Under the pieces are notes generated by a model that worked only from the letters and a program-made list of their open reading frames with translations, made no database searches and was not told the DNA's origin. Shown one piece after another: positions 34,546 to 45,733 of a stretch of DNA of 64,000 bases. The position numbers and the translations under genes are program-made. Source of the stretch: Pedococcus sp. 5OH_020 (lineage in GTDB: Bacteria > Actinomycetota > Actinomycetes > Actinomycetales > Dermatophilaceae); the NCBI RefSeq assembly GCF_027812955.1, contig NZ_JAPYZV010000001.1, positions 62,001 to 126,000 on the forward strand, in the 5' to 3' direction. Each line of letters begins with the position of its first letter. The first letter of the stretch is position 1.

Positions 34546-35569
34546 GACCGGGTGAGTCGGCGCCGGCGGAGCCGACGTCGAACGAGCCGACGTCGAACGA
34601 GCCGACGTCGAACAGGGCCCAGACCACCTTGCCGTCCGCGAAGGTGTCGCAGTCCCACCGGTCGGCGACGGCCTCGACGATCGCCAGCCCTCGTCCACCC
34701 ACCGCAGCGGGATCGGCGAGCTGACGACGTGCTGTGCCGGCGCCGGCGTCCGTGACGGCCACCAGCACAGAGGTGCCGGACCGCTCGAGGCGTACCTGGA
34801 AGGGGGAGCCGGCGTGGGTCACCGCGTTGGTGGCCAGCTCGGAGCAGACCAGGTTCGCGTCAGCGACGAGGTGCTGGACGCCCCAGGAGCGGAGCACCCT
34901 GGCGACGAAGCGGCGTACGGCCGGGACGGCCTCCGGCACGGGTAGGAACGTCTCCGTCCGCTGCGTCGCACCGAGCCCCCGGTGGCCCGGTCCGGCCGCG
35001 CGGTAGCTGCCCGGCGCGATGACCCGGGAGTGGCGCTCGCACACCTGTCGCAGTCTCGCCAGGCCTGCGGCCTCGAGGTGCTCGGTAGGGTAGCCGCAGA
35101 GCAGGGAGAAGCTGCGAGCGCGGGCGAGCTCGTTCCACAGCGACTCCAGCTGGACTGCGGCGGCGACGTTGCCGTCGCGCCAGAGCAGGCCGACCATCTC
35201 GCCGAAGACCCTGAGGCGTCGCCCGCCGGTCGCGGCGCGGTCCAGCACGGCGCAGACGTGTTCGGCGAACAGCGTGGCATCGGCGGAACCGTTGACGAGG
35301 AACCGGGAGAGCAGCTCCATGGCGTCCACCGCGACATACCGGCCAGAACGTCGCAGGATGACAAGATCCGCGCCCAGACGCCCCAGCGTGGCCTCGAGAG
35401 CGCCGCGATGCTCCGGTGTCGCCACGACCACGACTGCCTCCTGCTGCCGCAGACCGTCCACGACGTGCGCGACGATGGCGTCCTGCATCTCCACGTCGTC
35501 CTCGTAGAAGCACACGGCGTGGGCAGACAGTGACGTGAGGCGGACACTGGTCGTCACAGTTTCAACCAT
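34535..35569 (-). CDS. MEDS sensor with anti-sigma-type GHKL ATPase
   Basis: 344 residues from ATG 35569. Residues 15-170 match the MEDS/DcmR sensory domain (HAVCFYEDDVEMQDAIVAHVVDGL). Residues 210-325 are an RsbW/SpoIIAB-like ATPase (LVCSELATNAVTHAGSPFQV, VTDAGAGTARR, GRGLAIVEAVADRW). Such fusions bind and phosphorylate anti-sigma antagonists in response to unknown signals. The C-terminus ends in three FDVGS repeats encoded by a DNA tandem repeat. The PP2C phosphatase encoded next on the same strand is a natural partner. Confidence 0.87.
   Translation of the reverse strand: MVETVTTSVRLTSLSAHAVCFYEDDVEMQDAIVAHVVDGLRQQEAVVVVATPEHRGALEATLGRLGADLVILRRSGRYVAVDAMELLSRFLVNGSADATLFAEHVCAVLDRAATGGRRLRVFGEMVGLLWRDGNVAAAVQLESLWNELARARSFSLLCGYPTEHLEAAGLARLRQVCERHSRVIAPGSYRAAGPGHRGLGATQRTETFLPVPEAVPAVRRFVARVLRSWGVQHLVADANLVCSELATNAVTHAGSPFQVRLERSGTSVLVAVTDAGAGTARRQLADPAAVGGRGLAIVEAVADRWDCDTFADGKVVWALFDVGSFDVGSFDVGSAGADSPGLSA
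34569..34613 (-). repeat. 15-bp tandem repeat at the 3' end of the MEDS gene
   Basis: GAGCCGACGTCGAAC three times exactly (plus-strand reading), encoding FDVGS x3 on the minus strand. Confidence 0.95.
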
Positions 35570-35697
35570 AGGGACCGGTCCGGCGGTGCGGGGCCCGTTT
35601 CCTCAGGTCGTCTCAGATTCGCGCCATAGTCCCGACGGCGTAGCCCCCTGTGCCCGGTCGCGGACCTCCACCGGCGCCTGCCCGGCTACGGAATACG

Positions 35698-37476
35698 TCA
35701 GCGCTCGGGGCCGTCGAGCCGCAGGCAGAGCGCCGCGACGTCGTCGTCACGCGTGGCGTCCCGCACCCGCGCGACGAGCTGGGCGAGAGCCACGTCGAGG
35801 TCCCCTTGGCGCAGCAGCGCCAGGGCCTCGAGCAGCCGCTGCTGCCCTACGTCGATGTCCTCGCCCCGCCGCTCGATGAGACCGTCGGTGAACACCAGCA
35901 GGGTGTCTCCCGGCCGGAACGGCACCACGTGCTCGCCACGCCGCTGAGGCACCACCCCGAGCGGGCTGCCGTCGGTGTTCTCGAGCTGCTCACCCGTCCC
36001 GTCCCGCCGCAGCAGTACCGGCGGCGGATGGCCGGCGTTGGTGACGGTGAGCAGGCCCTCGGAGGTGTCGGCCAGCAGGTATGCCAACGTCACGAGCTGC
36101 TCGCCGCCGTACTGCAGGAGCATCCGGTCGAGGCGGCCCACGACCACGCCCGGCGAGGGGTCCAGCGCCACGTACGCTCTGACCGCCGAACGCATCTGCG
36201 CCATGGCGGCTGCGGCAGCCACCCCGCGACCCATGACGTCCCCTACGAAGAGGGCCAGCCGACCGTCGTCCAGCGGGATGACGTCGTAGAAGTCGCCACC
36301 GATGTCGGTGCGGCCGGAGGGGCTGTAGAGCGCGGCGATGTCGCACCCCGGCACGCGAGGCATGTGGTCGGGCAGGACGGCGTGCTGGAGCCGGCGCGCG
36401 GCGGCAAGCGTCTCGCTGTGCAGCTCGGAGTTGTCGATGGCCATCGCACCCCGCTTGGCCAGCTCCTCCGCGAACGCGACGTCGTCGGCGGTGTAGGTGC
36501 GTCCCGACTCCGCAGCCACCCAGGTCATGACGCCGAGCAGCCGGTCCCGGGCGATGAGGGGAACGGTCAGCGAGCTGCGCAGGTTCAGGTCCCGGGCGAT
36601 CCGCAGGAGCTCTTCGTCCCGGGCGCCCGCGACCAGCATGTCGTCGGTGATCTCGGCGAGCAGCTCGCTCTTCCGCGTCCTCATGACGTTCCAGGGGCCG
36701 GCCGGCGCGTCCGGGTCACTGGGGTACCGCTCCGCCAGCTCCTGCGCGAGCTGGACCTTGGCGGGGTCGAAGTGGGCCACGGCCAACCGGTGCAGGCGTC
36801 CGTCACGCACGAGGTCGATGGCCGACCAGTCCGCGAAGGTGGGAACCGCCAGCCGGGCCACCTGGGCCAGGGTCGCCTCGTAGTCGAGGCTGCTGGCGAG
36901 CTCGGCGGAGGCGTCGGCCAGGAAGGTGAGCTTGGCCTGCCGCTCGGCCGCCTCCGCCTCGGCGCGGATGCGCACGAGGGCCTGGGCGCAGGTGTCGGCG
37001 AGGATCTCGAAGAAGTCCAGCTCGGCGTCGTCCAGGACCCGGTGCCCCGGGAAGGACAGGCCTATCGCGCCGATCGTGCCGCTCGACACGCTCAGCGGGA
37101 GACAGACGATGGACCGCTCGCCGCGGTCCGCCCACGGCATGTCGGGGTAGTGCTCGAGGATCTCCCGACGGCCGCTGAGCAACAGGCGCTCCCCGGAGCG
37201 GAGGACCTGGGTGGCCGGCGTCGCGACGGTCAAGGGGTAGCTCGAGTACTGCTGCTCGTCACCCTCCAGGCCGCCCCGCAGCCCCATCAGCCTCACCTGG
37301 TCACCGTCGCGCACGCTGAGGGACGCGATGGTGGCGCCCACGGCGTCTGCGCTCTCCTGCACCACGATCTTCGTCACGGCGTCGAGATCCGCTGCGCGCA
37401 CCAGCGACGCGGTGACCCGCGCGAGACGGGTCAGACGGTCGCCCAGCCCCTCGAAGGCCGCTGACTGCTGTGTCAC
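35698..37476 (-). CDS. GAF-domain PP2C (SpoIIE/RsbU-type) phosphatase
   Basis: 592 residues from GTG 37476 (GTG 37479 is adjacent). Two GAF-like domains (about 20-165 and 190-335) precede a PP2C phosphatase domain (about 370-590). The latter has ALYSPSGRTDIGGDFYDVIPLDDGR, VGDVMGRGVAAAAAMAQM and LLVFTDGLIERRGED, carrying the Asp metal ligands. These enzymes dephosphorylate STAS antagonists to free sigma factors. No membrane segment, so signals are cytosolic. No strong Shine-Dalgarno is seen. It may serve the stressosome proteins at 30103-31702 or the MEDS kinase next to it. Confidence 0.92.
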   Translation of the reverse strand: MTQQSAAFEGLGDRLTRLARVTASLVRAADLDAVTKIVVQESADAVGATIASLSVRDGDQVRLMGLRGGLEGDEQQYSSYPLTVATPATQVLRSGERLLLSGRREILEHYPDMPWADRGERSIVCLPLSVSSGTIGAIGLSFPGHRVLDDAELDFFEILADTCAQALVRIRAEAEAAERQAKLTFLADASAELASSLDYEATLAQVARLAVPTFADWSAIDLVRDGRLHRLAVAHFDPAKVQLAQELAERYPSDPDAPAGPWNVMRTRKSELLAEITDDMLVAGARDEELLRIARDLNLRSSLTVPLIARDRLLGVMTWVAAESGRTYTADDVAFAEELAKRGAMAIDNSELHSETLAAARRLQHAVLPDHMPRVPGCDIAALYSPSGRTDIGGDFYDVIPLDDGRLALFVGDVMGRGVAAAAAMAQMRSAVRAYVALDPSPGVVVGRLDRMLLQYGGEQLVTLAYLLADTSEGLLTVTNAGHPPPVLLRRDGTGEQLENTDGSPLGVVPQRRGEHVVPFRPGDTLLVFTDGLIERRGEDIDVGQQRLLEALALLRQGDLDVALAQLVARVRDATRDDDVAALCLRLDGPER

Positions 37477-37550
37477 CACGTCAGGATGCCAGGAGCAGGA
37501 CTCCAGGCAACCTCCAATCACGAAATGTCGCGACTTGCCTTGCGACGCTG

Positions 37551-39107
37551 CTAGACCCAGCTGGGGAACCACATCCGCATCGACCACTGCCCCTGGGGGA
37601 TCACCTGGGCGGTGTAGACCGGCCAGAAGAACGCGAAGAGGGCCAGCGTGAGCAGGCAGTATGCCCCCACGGCGAGCAGTCCGAGCTCTCGCCGTGTCGG
37701 CGAGTCGGTCTCCCTGCCGAGCCACAGGCCGAGGACGAACACCACGCCGAGCACCACCCAGGGCTCGAACGCCACCGTGTAGAAGGAGTAGATGGTGCGC
37801 TCCTCCAGGCTGAACCAGGGCAGGTACCCCCCGGCGAGCCCGGCCAGGATGCCGCCGGCCCGCCAGTCGCGGTGGAAGAGCCAGTAGTACAGCAGCACGA
37901 ACACGGCCACGGCACCCAGCCACCAGACCGACACCGTACCGATGGACGTGATGGCCTTCGAGCACTGCTCGACGACGCAGCCGTCCTGCCCTCGCTTCGG
38001 CCCCTCGTAGAAGAAGGACGTGGGGCGGCCCTGGACCACCCACGACCAGGGGTTCGTCCGGTACGGGTGGTTGTCGTGCAGGTTGACGTGGAAGGTGTAG
38101 ATCTCCTGGTGGTAGTGCCACAGCGACCGCAAGGCGTCGGGCACCCACGCTGCCTGTTTGGAGGGGTGCGCCGCCCCCCAGCCGCGGTCGTACCCCGCGG
38201 TGGAGCGGAACCACCCTGTCCAGGAGGCGACATACGTGACGAGGGCGGCGCCGACCATGACGGCGGCGGCCGGGAGCCCGTCTCGCACCACCATCGCGGT
38301 GACCCGGTGCCGGATCCCGACGGCGCGCCGCGCGCCAAGGTCCCACCAGACCGTCATGAGCCCGAAGGCGACGAGGAAGAACAGCCCCGACCACTTGGTG
38401 CCCGTGCACAGCCCCAGACAGACCCCCGCCACCCAGCGCCACGGTCGCACCCCCAGCGACGGGCCGAGCCCTGCCGCGCGCTGCCGCGCGGACAGCAGGG
38501 CGGCGCGCTCGGCGAGCAGCGCCCTCGAGCGGTCGCGGTCGATGAGGAGCGCGCAGAACGCCGCCAGCGCCCAGAACATGACGATGAGGTCCAGCAGCCC
38601 GGTGCGCGACTGGACGAAGTGGTGCCCCTCGAACGCGACGAGGAACGACGCGATGGCACCCAGCAACGAGGAGCCGAACATCCGGCGGGCGGCCCTGCCG
38701 ATCATCAGGATCGACAGGGTGCCCAGCACGCACACCGAGAACCGCCAGCCGAAGGAGGACGTCTGGCCGAAGAGCTGCTCACCGATGGCGATGAGCCACT
38801 TGCCCACCGGGGGGTGGACGACGAGGTCCCCCTCCGTCCCGAACACGTTGGGGGTGCCGGCGGTGAACAGCTCGTCCGGCTTCTTGAGCGTGTCGGGGAC
38901 CCGCATCTCCACGCGGTAGTCGAGCATCGAGACGCCCTGCTTGACGTAGTACGTCTCGTCGAACACGAGCTGGTGCGGTCGACCCAGGGACCAGAACCGC
39001 ATCCCGCCCCCCACGGCTGCGAAGAACAGCGGTCCGACCCAGCCCCACACCGTGTCGGTCGGCCTGAACCCGAGCAGCCGTGATCGCAGCAGCTCCACCG
39101 GGGTCAT
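37551..39107 (-). CDS. pmt: Protein O-mannosyltransferase
   Basis: 518 residues from ATG 39107; ATG 39116 is also possible. It is a GT39/PMT protein with about ten membrane helices. The catalytic loop FDETYYVKQGVSML carries the Asp-Glu pair and is followed by HPPVGKWLIAIGEQLFG. FEGHHFVQSRTGLLDLIVMFW and the late motif NPWSWVVQGRP are also family marks. It transfers mannose from polyprenyl-phosphate mannose to Ser/Thr of proteins during Sec export. The divergent pairing with rsmI is the usual actinobacterial order. Confidence 0.93.
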   Translation of the reverse strand: MTPVELLRSRLLGFRPTDTVWGWVGPLFFAAVGGGMRFWSLGRPHQLVFDETYYVKQGVSMLDYRVEMRVPDTLKKPDELFTAGTPNVFGTEGDLVVHPPVGKWLIAIGEQLFGQTSSFGWRFSVCVLGTLSILMIGRAARRMFGSSLLGAIASFLVAFEGHHFVQSRTGLLDLIVMFWALAAFCALLIDRDRSRALLAERAALLSARQRAAGLGPSLGVRPWRWVAGVCLGLCTGTKWSGLFFLVAFGLMTVWWDLGARRAVGIRHRVTAMVVRDGLPAAAVMVGAALVTYVASWTGWFRSTAGYDRGWGAAHPSKQAAWVPDALRSLWHYHQEIYTFHVNLHDNHPYRTNPWSWVVQGRPTSFFYEGPKRGQDGCVVEQCSKAITSIGTVSVWWLGAVAVFVLLYYWLFHRDWRAGGILAGLAGGYLPWFSLEERTIYSFYTVAFEPWVVLGVVFVLGLWLGRETDSPTRRELGLLAVGAYCLLTLALFAFFWPVYTAQVIPQGQWSMRMWFPSWV

Positions 39108-39156
39108 GCCGGTCATCGTATGCAAGGACCTCGCAAGCCCCTGACAGGATGGCGGG

Positions 39157-40023
39157 GTGACCAGCTCCAGCGGTGTCCTCGTCCTCGCCGCGACCCCGAT
39201 CGGTGACCCGCGCGACGCCGCCCCCCGCCTCGCGCAGGAGCTGGCCAGCGCGGACGTCGTGGCGGCGGAGGACACCCGACGGCTGCGGCGGCTCTGTTCG
39301 GACCTGGCCGTCGCCCCGTCGGGGACGGTCCTGAGCTACCACGAGCACAACGAGGCCTCCCGGACCGCCGAGCTGGTGGAACGGCTCACGGCGGGTGCGC
39401 GGGTCGTCGTCGTGACCGACGCCGGCATGCCGTCGGTGTCCGACCCGGGGTACCGGCTGGTCGACGCGGCGGTGGCGGCCGGGGTACGCGTCACGTGTGT
39501 CCCCGGGCCCAGCGCCGTCCTCATGGCCTTGGCCGTGTCCGGCCTCCCCGTCGACCGGTTCTGCTTCGAGGGGTTCCTGCCGCGCAAGGGTGGGGAACGC
39601 GCGCGGGTCCTCGAGTCGCTGGCCGACGAGCGGCGCACCCTGGTGTTCTTCGAGGCGCCGCACCGCATCGAGGCGAGCCTGCGCGCCATGGCGGCGGCGT
39701 GGGGCGCGCAGCGCCGTGCCGCCGTGTGCCGCGAGCTGACGAAGACGTACGAGGAGGTACGCCGAGGGAGCCTCGGCGAGCTTGCCGACTGGGCCGCCGA
39801 GGGCGTACGCGGTGAGATCACCGTCGTGGTGGCCGGGGCGGAGCTCCGGGTGCGGTCGCTCGAGGACGCGGTGGCCGACGTGCTGCACCGGGTGGGCGCC
39901 GGCGAGCGGCTGAAGCACGTCTGCGCCGATGTCGCCGCCGAGTCCGGGCTGTCGAAGAAGGCGCTCTACGACGCAGTGGTGGCGGCGAGAACGGTCAGCC
40001 GGGCCACGACAGCAGGCCCTTGA
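39157..40023 (+). CDS. rsmI: 16S rRNA (cytidine-1402-2'-O)-methyltransferase
   Basis: 288 residues from GTG 39157. It is a SAM-dependent tetrapyrrole-methylase-fold enzyme: [17 protein letters not shown] at the N-terminus, [40 protein letters not shown] and FFEAPHRI. RsmI methylates the ribose of C1402 in the ribosomal P site, helping decoding fidelity. A CAGGAT box lies seven bases before the start, so the message may be leaderless. Confidence 0.94.
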   Translation: MTSSSGVLVLAATPIGDPRDAAPRLAQELASADVVAAEDTRRLRRLCSDLAVAPSGTVLSYHEHNEASRTAELVERLTAGARVVVVTDAGMPSVSDPGYRLVDAAVAAGVRVTCVPGPSAVLMALAVSGLPVDRFCFEGFLPRKGGERARVLESLADERRTLVFFEAPHRIEASLRAMAAAWGAQRRAAVCRELTKTYEEVRRGSLGELADWAAEGVRGEITVVVAGAELRVRSLEDAVADVLHRVGAGERLKHVCADVAAESGLSKKALYDAVVAARTVSRATTAGP

Positions 40024-40054
40024 CGAAGGCGCGACAGGAGGCCCGTGAGGACGG

Positions 40055-40840
40055 TCAGCCGAGCCAGGACAGGTGGCCCTTGAGGAGCGCGTACCCGACG
40101 AAGGCCACCACGTCCAGCACCGTGTGCGCGACGACGAGCGGACCGACCCGGCGCGTGCGGGTGTAGGCCCACCCGAAGACCAGGCCCATCGCCAGGTTGC
40201 CGACGAAGCCCCCGAAGCCCTGGTAGAGGTGGTACGTGCCGCGGATCACGGCGGAGACGAGCATGACCGCCGGCAGCGACCACCCGGCCCTGAGCCACCG
40301 GGTGTACAGGTAGCCGACCATGATGACCTCTTCCAGCACCGCGTTCTGGGCGGCGGCGAGCACCAGGACCGGGATGGTCCACCAGTGGTCCGCGAGGTTG
40401 GCGGCGGCGATCGTCGTGTTGAGCCCGAGCCCCCGCGCCGCGGCATACAGCCCGAGCCCCGGCAGCCCCACGGCCGCCGCCAGCGCCAGTCCCTGGAGCA
40501 GGTCGCGTCCCGGTCGGCGCAGGTCGAAGCCCATGGCGCCGGTGGCGTCGGCCCGGTCTCTGCGAAGCAGGTGCAGGGCCAGGGCGACGGGCACGAGCGA
40601 CAGGCCGATCCCCACGAGCTGGTAAGCCAGGTCGAGCCAGGGCCGGTCCGGGGTGACAGTCGAGTTCATGGCTGTCGTCTGCTGGTTCAACGCCACCCGC
40701 TGCGTGAGCTTGTCGACCAGCGAGAGGAGAGAGCGCACGGCCGAGGCGCCCAGGCTGACGCCCAGGACGAGCACGGTCTCGGTGACGAGCTGGCGCCTCG
40801 TGAGGGCGCCGGCCGCCGGGGTGGGAGTCCGCACGGTCAC
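40055..40840 (-). CDS. CPBP/CAAX-type intramembrane metalloprotease
   Basis: 261 residues from GTG 40840, which overlaps the DUF4126 stop (GTGA). About seven hydrophobic segments. The motifs are AVLEEVIMVGYLYTRWL (Glu-Glu with downstream Arg), IRGTYHLYQGFGGFVGNLAMGL and VVAHTVLDV, the EExxxR, H and HxxxD-like elements of the ABI family. Members act as CAAX-like proteases or in peptide processing and immunity. Substrate unknown. Confidence 0.88.
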   Translation of the reverse strand: MTVRTPTPAAGALTRRQLVTETVLVLGVSLGASAVRSLLSLVDKLTQRVALNQQTTAMNSTVTPDRPWLDLAYQLVGIGLSLVPVALALHLLRRDRADATGAMGFDLRRPGRDLLQGLALAAAVGLPGLGLYAAARGLGLNTTIAAANLADHWWTIPVLVLAAAQNAVLEEVIMVGYLYTRWLRAGWSLPAVMLVSAVIRGTYHLYQGFGGFVGNLAMGLVFGWAYTRTRRVGPLVVAHTVLDVVAFVGYALLKGHLSWLG

Positions 40841-41436
40841 GCGAGCGCGGCCCTTCGGTCGCGTCGGCGTCGCCACCGGCGGACGGTGAGCCAGAGCCAG
40901 ACGAGCAGCCCGGCGAGCAGGGCCAGGGCGAGCACCACGAGGACCGGCAGGAAGACGGCTACGAGGCTCAGCCCGACCGACGCGCCGTCCTCGACAGTGG
41001 ACGCGACGGGCGCCCCGAAGCCCAGCGTGCCGGCGTTGATCGCCGGTCTGGCCACGGTCTTCCCACCGTGCACCAGGCCTGACAGGACGACCCCGAGCAC
41101 GACGCCCACCCACGGGTGGCTCGTCATCCACGAGGAGTGGTCGAGTCCTTCCGCGGCGGAGGTCGCGGCGAAGACCAGCCCTCCCATGCTGGGGCGGATG
41201 AACGTCTGGACGGCATCGTTGACGCTGTCCACGGCAGGGATCTTGTCCAGGACCACCTCCGTCAGGAGCAGCAGCGCGCCGATGCCGATGGCCCACCAGG
41301 ACTCGACCCAGGCGTAGCTCTGCGGGAGCGTGATGACGTCGCTGAAGCGTGCGATGAGCGCCACCACGAGGAACGGGATGTAGGCGTTGAGGCCCGCCGC
41401 GGCGGACAGCCCCATGCCGGTCAGGGCTGCGAGCAT
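40837..41436 (-). CDS. DUF4126-family membrane protein
   Basis: 199 residues from ATG 41436, with AGGAG upstream. The N-terminal signature GMGLSAAAGLNAYIPFLVVALIARF and the middle LDKIPAVDSVNDAVQTFIRP match DUF4126. About five membrane helices, ending in an Arg-rich cytosolic tail. Function unknown. It is translationally coupled to the CPBP protease downstream and divergent from metG. Confidence 0.87.
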   Translation of the reverse strand: MLAALTGMGLSAAAGLNAYIPFLVVALIARFSDVITLPQSYAWVESWWAIGIGALLLLTEVVLDKIPAVDSVNDAVQTFIRPSMGGLVFAATSAAEGLDHSSWMTSHPWVGVVLGVVLSGLVHGGKTVARPAINAGTLGFGAPVASTVEDGASVGLSLVAVFLPVLVVLALALLAGLLVWLWLTVRRWRRRRDRRAALA

Positions 41437-41541
41437 CGATCATCTCCTGGGGCTCGGCGGGGCTGTCGGGACATGTCTACTCGACGCCGGGCCGCGTCGC
41501 CGGGTTCCCGGCTCGCCGGAAGGCGCCGTGCAGCGCACCCC

Positions 41542-41547
41542 TAGGAT
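41542..41547 (+). promoter_or_regulatory. -10-like box TAGGAT before metG
   Basis: Six bases separate TAGGAT from the metG GTG and there is no Shine-Dalgarno, pointing to a leaderless message. Confidence 0.5.
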
Positions 41548-41553
41548 TCAGGC

Positions 41554-43356
41554 GTGAGCAAAGTGCTGTCCGCCGTCGCCTGGCCGTACGCCAACGGCCC
41601 CCGCCACCTGGGCCACGTCGCCGGGTTCGCCGTGCCCTCGGACGTCTTCAGCCGCTACATGCGGATGGCCGGGCACGACGTGCTCATGGTGAGCGGCTCG
41701 GACGAGCACGGCACCCCCATCCTGGTCCTCGCGGACAAGGAGGGGGTGACGGCCCGAGAGCTCGTGGACCGCAACCACGCCGTCATCGCCGCCGAGCTCG
41801 CCGACCTGGGATGCTCGTACGACCTCTACACGCGCACCACGACGGCCAACCACTACGCGGTCGCCCAGGAGCTCTTCAGCCAGGTCTGGAAGAACGGCTA
41901 CATGGTGGAGCAGACGACCCGGGGCGCCATCTCGCCGTCCACGGGGCGCACGCTGCCGGACCGCTACATCGAGGGCACCTGCCCGATCTGCTCCTACCCG
42001 GAGGCCCGCGGCGACCAGTGCGACAACTGCGGCAACCAGCTCGACCCCACCGACCTCATCGACCCTCGATCCAGGATCGACGGTGAGGTCCCGGAGTTCG
42101 TCGAGACGCAGCACTTCTTCCTCGACCTGCCGGCGCTCGCCGACGCGCTCCGAGAGTGGCTGGAGGGTCGGGAGGCGTCGGGGACCTGGCGCCCCAACGT
42201 CATCAAGTTCAGCCTCAACATCCTCCAGGAGATCCGCCCGCGCGCCATGACGCGCGACATCGACTGGGGCATCCCCGTGCCGCTGGACGGCTGGCGTGAC
42301 CAGCCGACGAAGCGGCTGTACGTCTGGTTCGACGCCGTCATCGGGTATCTGTCGGCCTCCATCGAGTGGGCCCGACGGCAGGGGCAGCCCGAACGATGGC
42401 GCGAGTGGTGGAACGACCCCGGGGCACTGTCGTACTACTTCATGGGCAAGGACAACATCACCTTCCACTCCCAGATCTGGCCGGCCGAGCTCCTGGCGTA
42501 CGCGGGCGCCGGCTCCCGCGGCGGCGAGCCGGGCCAGTATGGCGTGCTGAACCTGCCCACCGAGGTGGTGTCCAGCGAGTACCTGACCATGGAGGGCAAG
42601 CAGTTCTCGACCTCTCGGGGCTACGTCATCTACATCCGCGAGGTCCTCGACAGGTACGGGCCCGACGCGATCCGCTACTTCATCTGCGCCGCCGGGCCGG
42701 AGAACCAGGACGCCAACTTCACCTGGGCGGAGTTCGTGCAGCGCAACAACTCCGAGCTCGTCGCGGGCTGGGGCAACCTCGTCAACCGCACCGCCGCCAT
42801 GGTCGCGAAGAGCTTCGGTGCCATCCCTGAGCCGGGCGCGCTGGAGCCGGTGGACGAGGCAGTCCGAGCCAGGGTCGTCGCCGCCTTCGACACCGTGGGA
42901 GACCTCCTCGCCCGACAACGCGTCAAGGCTGCCGTCGCCGAGACGATGCGGACCGTGGGCGAGGTCAACAAGTACGTCACGGACACGGAGCCCTTCAAGC
43001 TCAAGGGCGACGACCAGCGGGACCGGCTCGCCACCGTCCTCCATACGCTCGCGCAGTGCGTGAGCGACCTCAACACCATGCTGAGCCCGTTCTTGCCGCA
43101 CTCCTCCAACGCGGTCCACCGGGTCCTCGGCGGCGAGGGCGTGTTCATGCCGATGCCCGAGCTGCGTCAGGTCGAGGACCTCGACAAGGAGGCTGGCAGC
43201 GGCTATCCCGTCATCACGGGTGAGTACACCGGCACTCCGGCCTGGGCCTCCCGCCCGGTGGTCGTCGGCGCCCGCGTGAGCAAGCCCACACCGCTCTTCG
43301 CCAAGCTCGACGAGTCGGTCGTCGAGGACGAGCTCGGCCGGCTCGCCGAAAGCTGA
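41554..43356 (+). CDS. metG: Methionyl-tRNA synthetase
   Basis: 600 residues from GTG 41554. It is a class I synthetase: the HIGH-region [16 protein letters not shown] at the N-terminus, the zinc knuckle [18 protein letters not shown] near residues 145-165, [15 protein letters not shown], and the KMSKS-equivalent GKQFSTSRG near 350. An anticodon-binding helical domain follows. There is no C-terminal tRNA-binding appendage, as in many actinobacteria. It charges initiator and elongator tRNA-Met. Confidence 0.96.
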   Translation: MSKVLSAVAWPYANGPRHLGHVAGFAVPSDVFSRYMRMAGHDVLMVSGSDEHGTPILVLADKEGVTARELVDRNHAVIAAELADLGCSYDLYTRTTTANHYAVAQELFSQVWKNGYMVEQTTRGAISPSTGRTLPDRYIEGTCPICSYPEARGDQCDNCGNQLDPTDLIDPRSRIDGEVPEFVETQHFFLDLPALADALREWLEGREASGTWRPNVIKFSLNILQEIRPRAMTRDIDWGIPVPLDGWRDQPTKRLYVWFDAVIGYLSASIEWARRQGQPERWREWWNDPGALSYYFMGKDNITFHSQIWPAELLAYAGAGSRGGEPGQYGVLNLPTEVVSSEYLTMEGKQFSTSRGYVIYIREVLDRYGPDAIRYFICAAGPENQDANFTWAEFVQRNNSELVAGWGNLVNRTAAMVAKSFGAIPEPGALEPVDEAVRARVVAAFDTVGDLLARQRVKAAVAETMRTVGEVNKYVTDTEPFKLKGDDQRDRLATVLHTLAQCVSDLNTMLSPFLPHSSNAVHRVLGGEGVFMPMPELRQVEDLDKEAGSGYPVITGEYTGTPAWASRPVVVGARVSKPTPLFAKLDESVVEDELGRLAES

Positions 43357-43370
43357 GCCGGCGCGTGCCC

Positions 43371-44234
43371 ATGACGACTCGCGAGACGCCCGCGCCGGGT
43401 GGCCGCCGAGGGGTGCCCGTCGCGCCGGACCCCTTGCCGATCGCGGTGGTCGACAACCACACCCACCTCGATATCGCCCGCGACGGAGAAGCCGCCCCCG
43501 ACGTGGCGCACGCCATCGCGGCGGCGACCGCGGTGGGCGTGGACCGGCTCGTCCAGATCGGCTGTGACCTGCCCGGCGCCCGGTTCACCGTGGAGATGGT
43601 GGAACGGCACCCTGCGATGCTGGGCGGAGTCGCCCTGCACCCCAACGAGGTCCCGCGGCTCGCCGAGACCGGCGGGCTGCAGGACGCCTACGACGAGATC
43701 GAGCGGCTGGCCGCCCACCCCCGGGTACGCGTCATCGGCGAGACCGGGCTGGACTACTACCGCACCGGCCCGGACGGCGTTGGGGCGCAACAGGAGTCGT
43801 TCCGCTGGCACATCGACCTTGCGAAGCGGACCGGCAAGGCTCTGCAGATCCACGACCGGGACGCCCATGACGACGTGCTGGGGATCCTCGCGCAGGAGGG
43901 TGCCCCGGAGAAGACCGTCCTGCACTGCTTCTCCGGCGACCTCGCCATGGCCAGGGAGTGCGCTGAGCGTGGCTTCTACCTGAGCTTCGCGGGGACGGTG
44001 ACGTTCAAGAACGCCAGGGGTCTGCGTGACGCGCTGTCGGTGACCCCGCTCGAGCGGGTCCTGGTCGAGACCGACGCCCCCTACCTCACCCCCGCTCCCT
44101 GGCGCGGCGCCACCAACGCGCCATACCTCGTGCCTCTCACGGTGCGGGCGATGGCCGGGGTTCTGGGCGTCGCCGTACCCACGCTGTGCCAGGCCGTCAG
44201 CGACACGTCCGAGGCGGTGTACGGCCCCTGGTGA
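43371..44234 (+). CDS. tatD: TatD-family metal-dependent DNase
   Basis: 287 residues from ATG 43371 (GTG 43365 is an in-frame alternative). The metal ligands are visible in order: DNHTHLDI, VIGETGLDYY (Glu), QIHDRD (His), LHCFSG (His) and ETDAPYLTPAPWRG (Asp). TatD proteins are 3'-5' exonucleases linked to DNA repair and turnover. The usual neighbours metG and rpfB flank it. Confidence 0.94.
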   Translation: MTTRETPAPGGRRGVPVAPDPLPIAVVDNHTHLDIARDGEAAPDVAHAIAAATAVGVDRLVQIGCDLPGARFTVEMVERHPAMLGGVALHPNEVPRLAETGGLQDAYDEIERLAAHPRVRVIGETGLDYYRTGPDGVGAQQESFRWHIDLAKRTGKALQIHDRDAHDDVLGILAQEGAPEKTVLHCFSGDLAMARECAERGFYLSFAGTVTFKNARGLRDALSVTPLERVLVETDAPYLTPAPWRGATNAPYLVPLTVRAMAGVLGVAVPTLCQAVSDTSEAVYGPW

Positions 44235-44236
44235 AC

Positions 44237-44274
44237 GGCCAGGCGGTCGATACCAGGAGGCAAGCCGCCTGGCC
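44237..44274 (+). terminator. Hairpin after tatD
   Basis: GGCCAGGCGG (44237-44246) and CCGCCTGGCC (44265-44274) are perfectly complementary with an 18-base loop. It begins two bases after the tatD stop. Confidence 0.75.
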
Positions 44275-44305
44275 GAACCTTGGACGTTCCGTTATCAAAA
44301 TTTGA

Positions 44306-45661
<1,356 letters not shown>

Positions 45662-45676
45662 CGAGGACCTTCGCAG

Positions 45677-45709
45677 CAGCGCCCCGGACCCGTGTGGTCC
45701 GGGGCGCTG
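45677..45709 (+). terminator. Strong hairpin terminator after rpfB
   Basis: AGCGCCCCGGACC (45678-45690) pairs perfectly with GGTCCGGGGCGCT (45696-45708), five-base loop, plus one more closing pair outside. Confidence 0.88.
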
Positions 45710-45720
45710 TCGCGTTCCCC

Positions 45721-45726
45721 TAAAGT
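45721..45726 (+). promoter_or_regulatory. -10-like box TAAAGT before rsmA
   Basis: Seven bases before the rsmA ATG with no Shine-Dalgarno between; probable leaderless start. Confidence 0.5.
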
Positions 45727-45733
45727 CGGCGCC

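Noticed and set aside
35650-37464. Plus-strand open frame opposite the GAF/PP2C phosphatase
   Set aside because: The phosphatase motifs on the minus strand are complete. The plus frame is a composition artefact.
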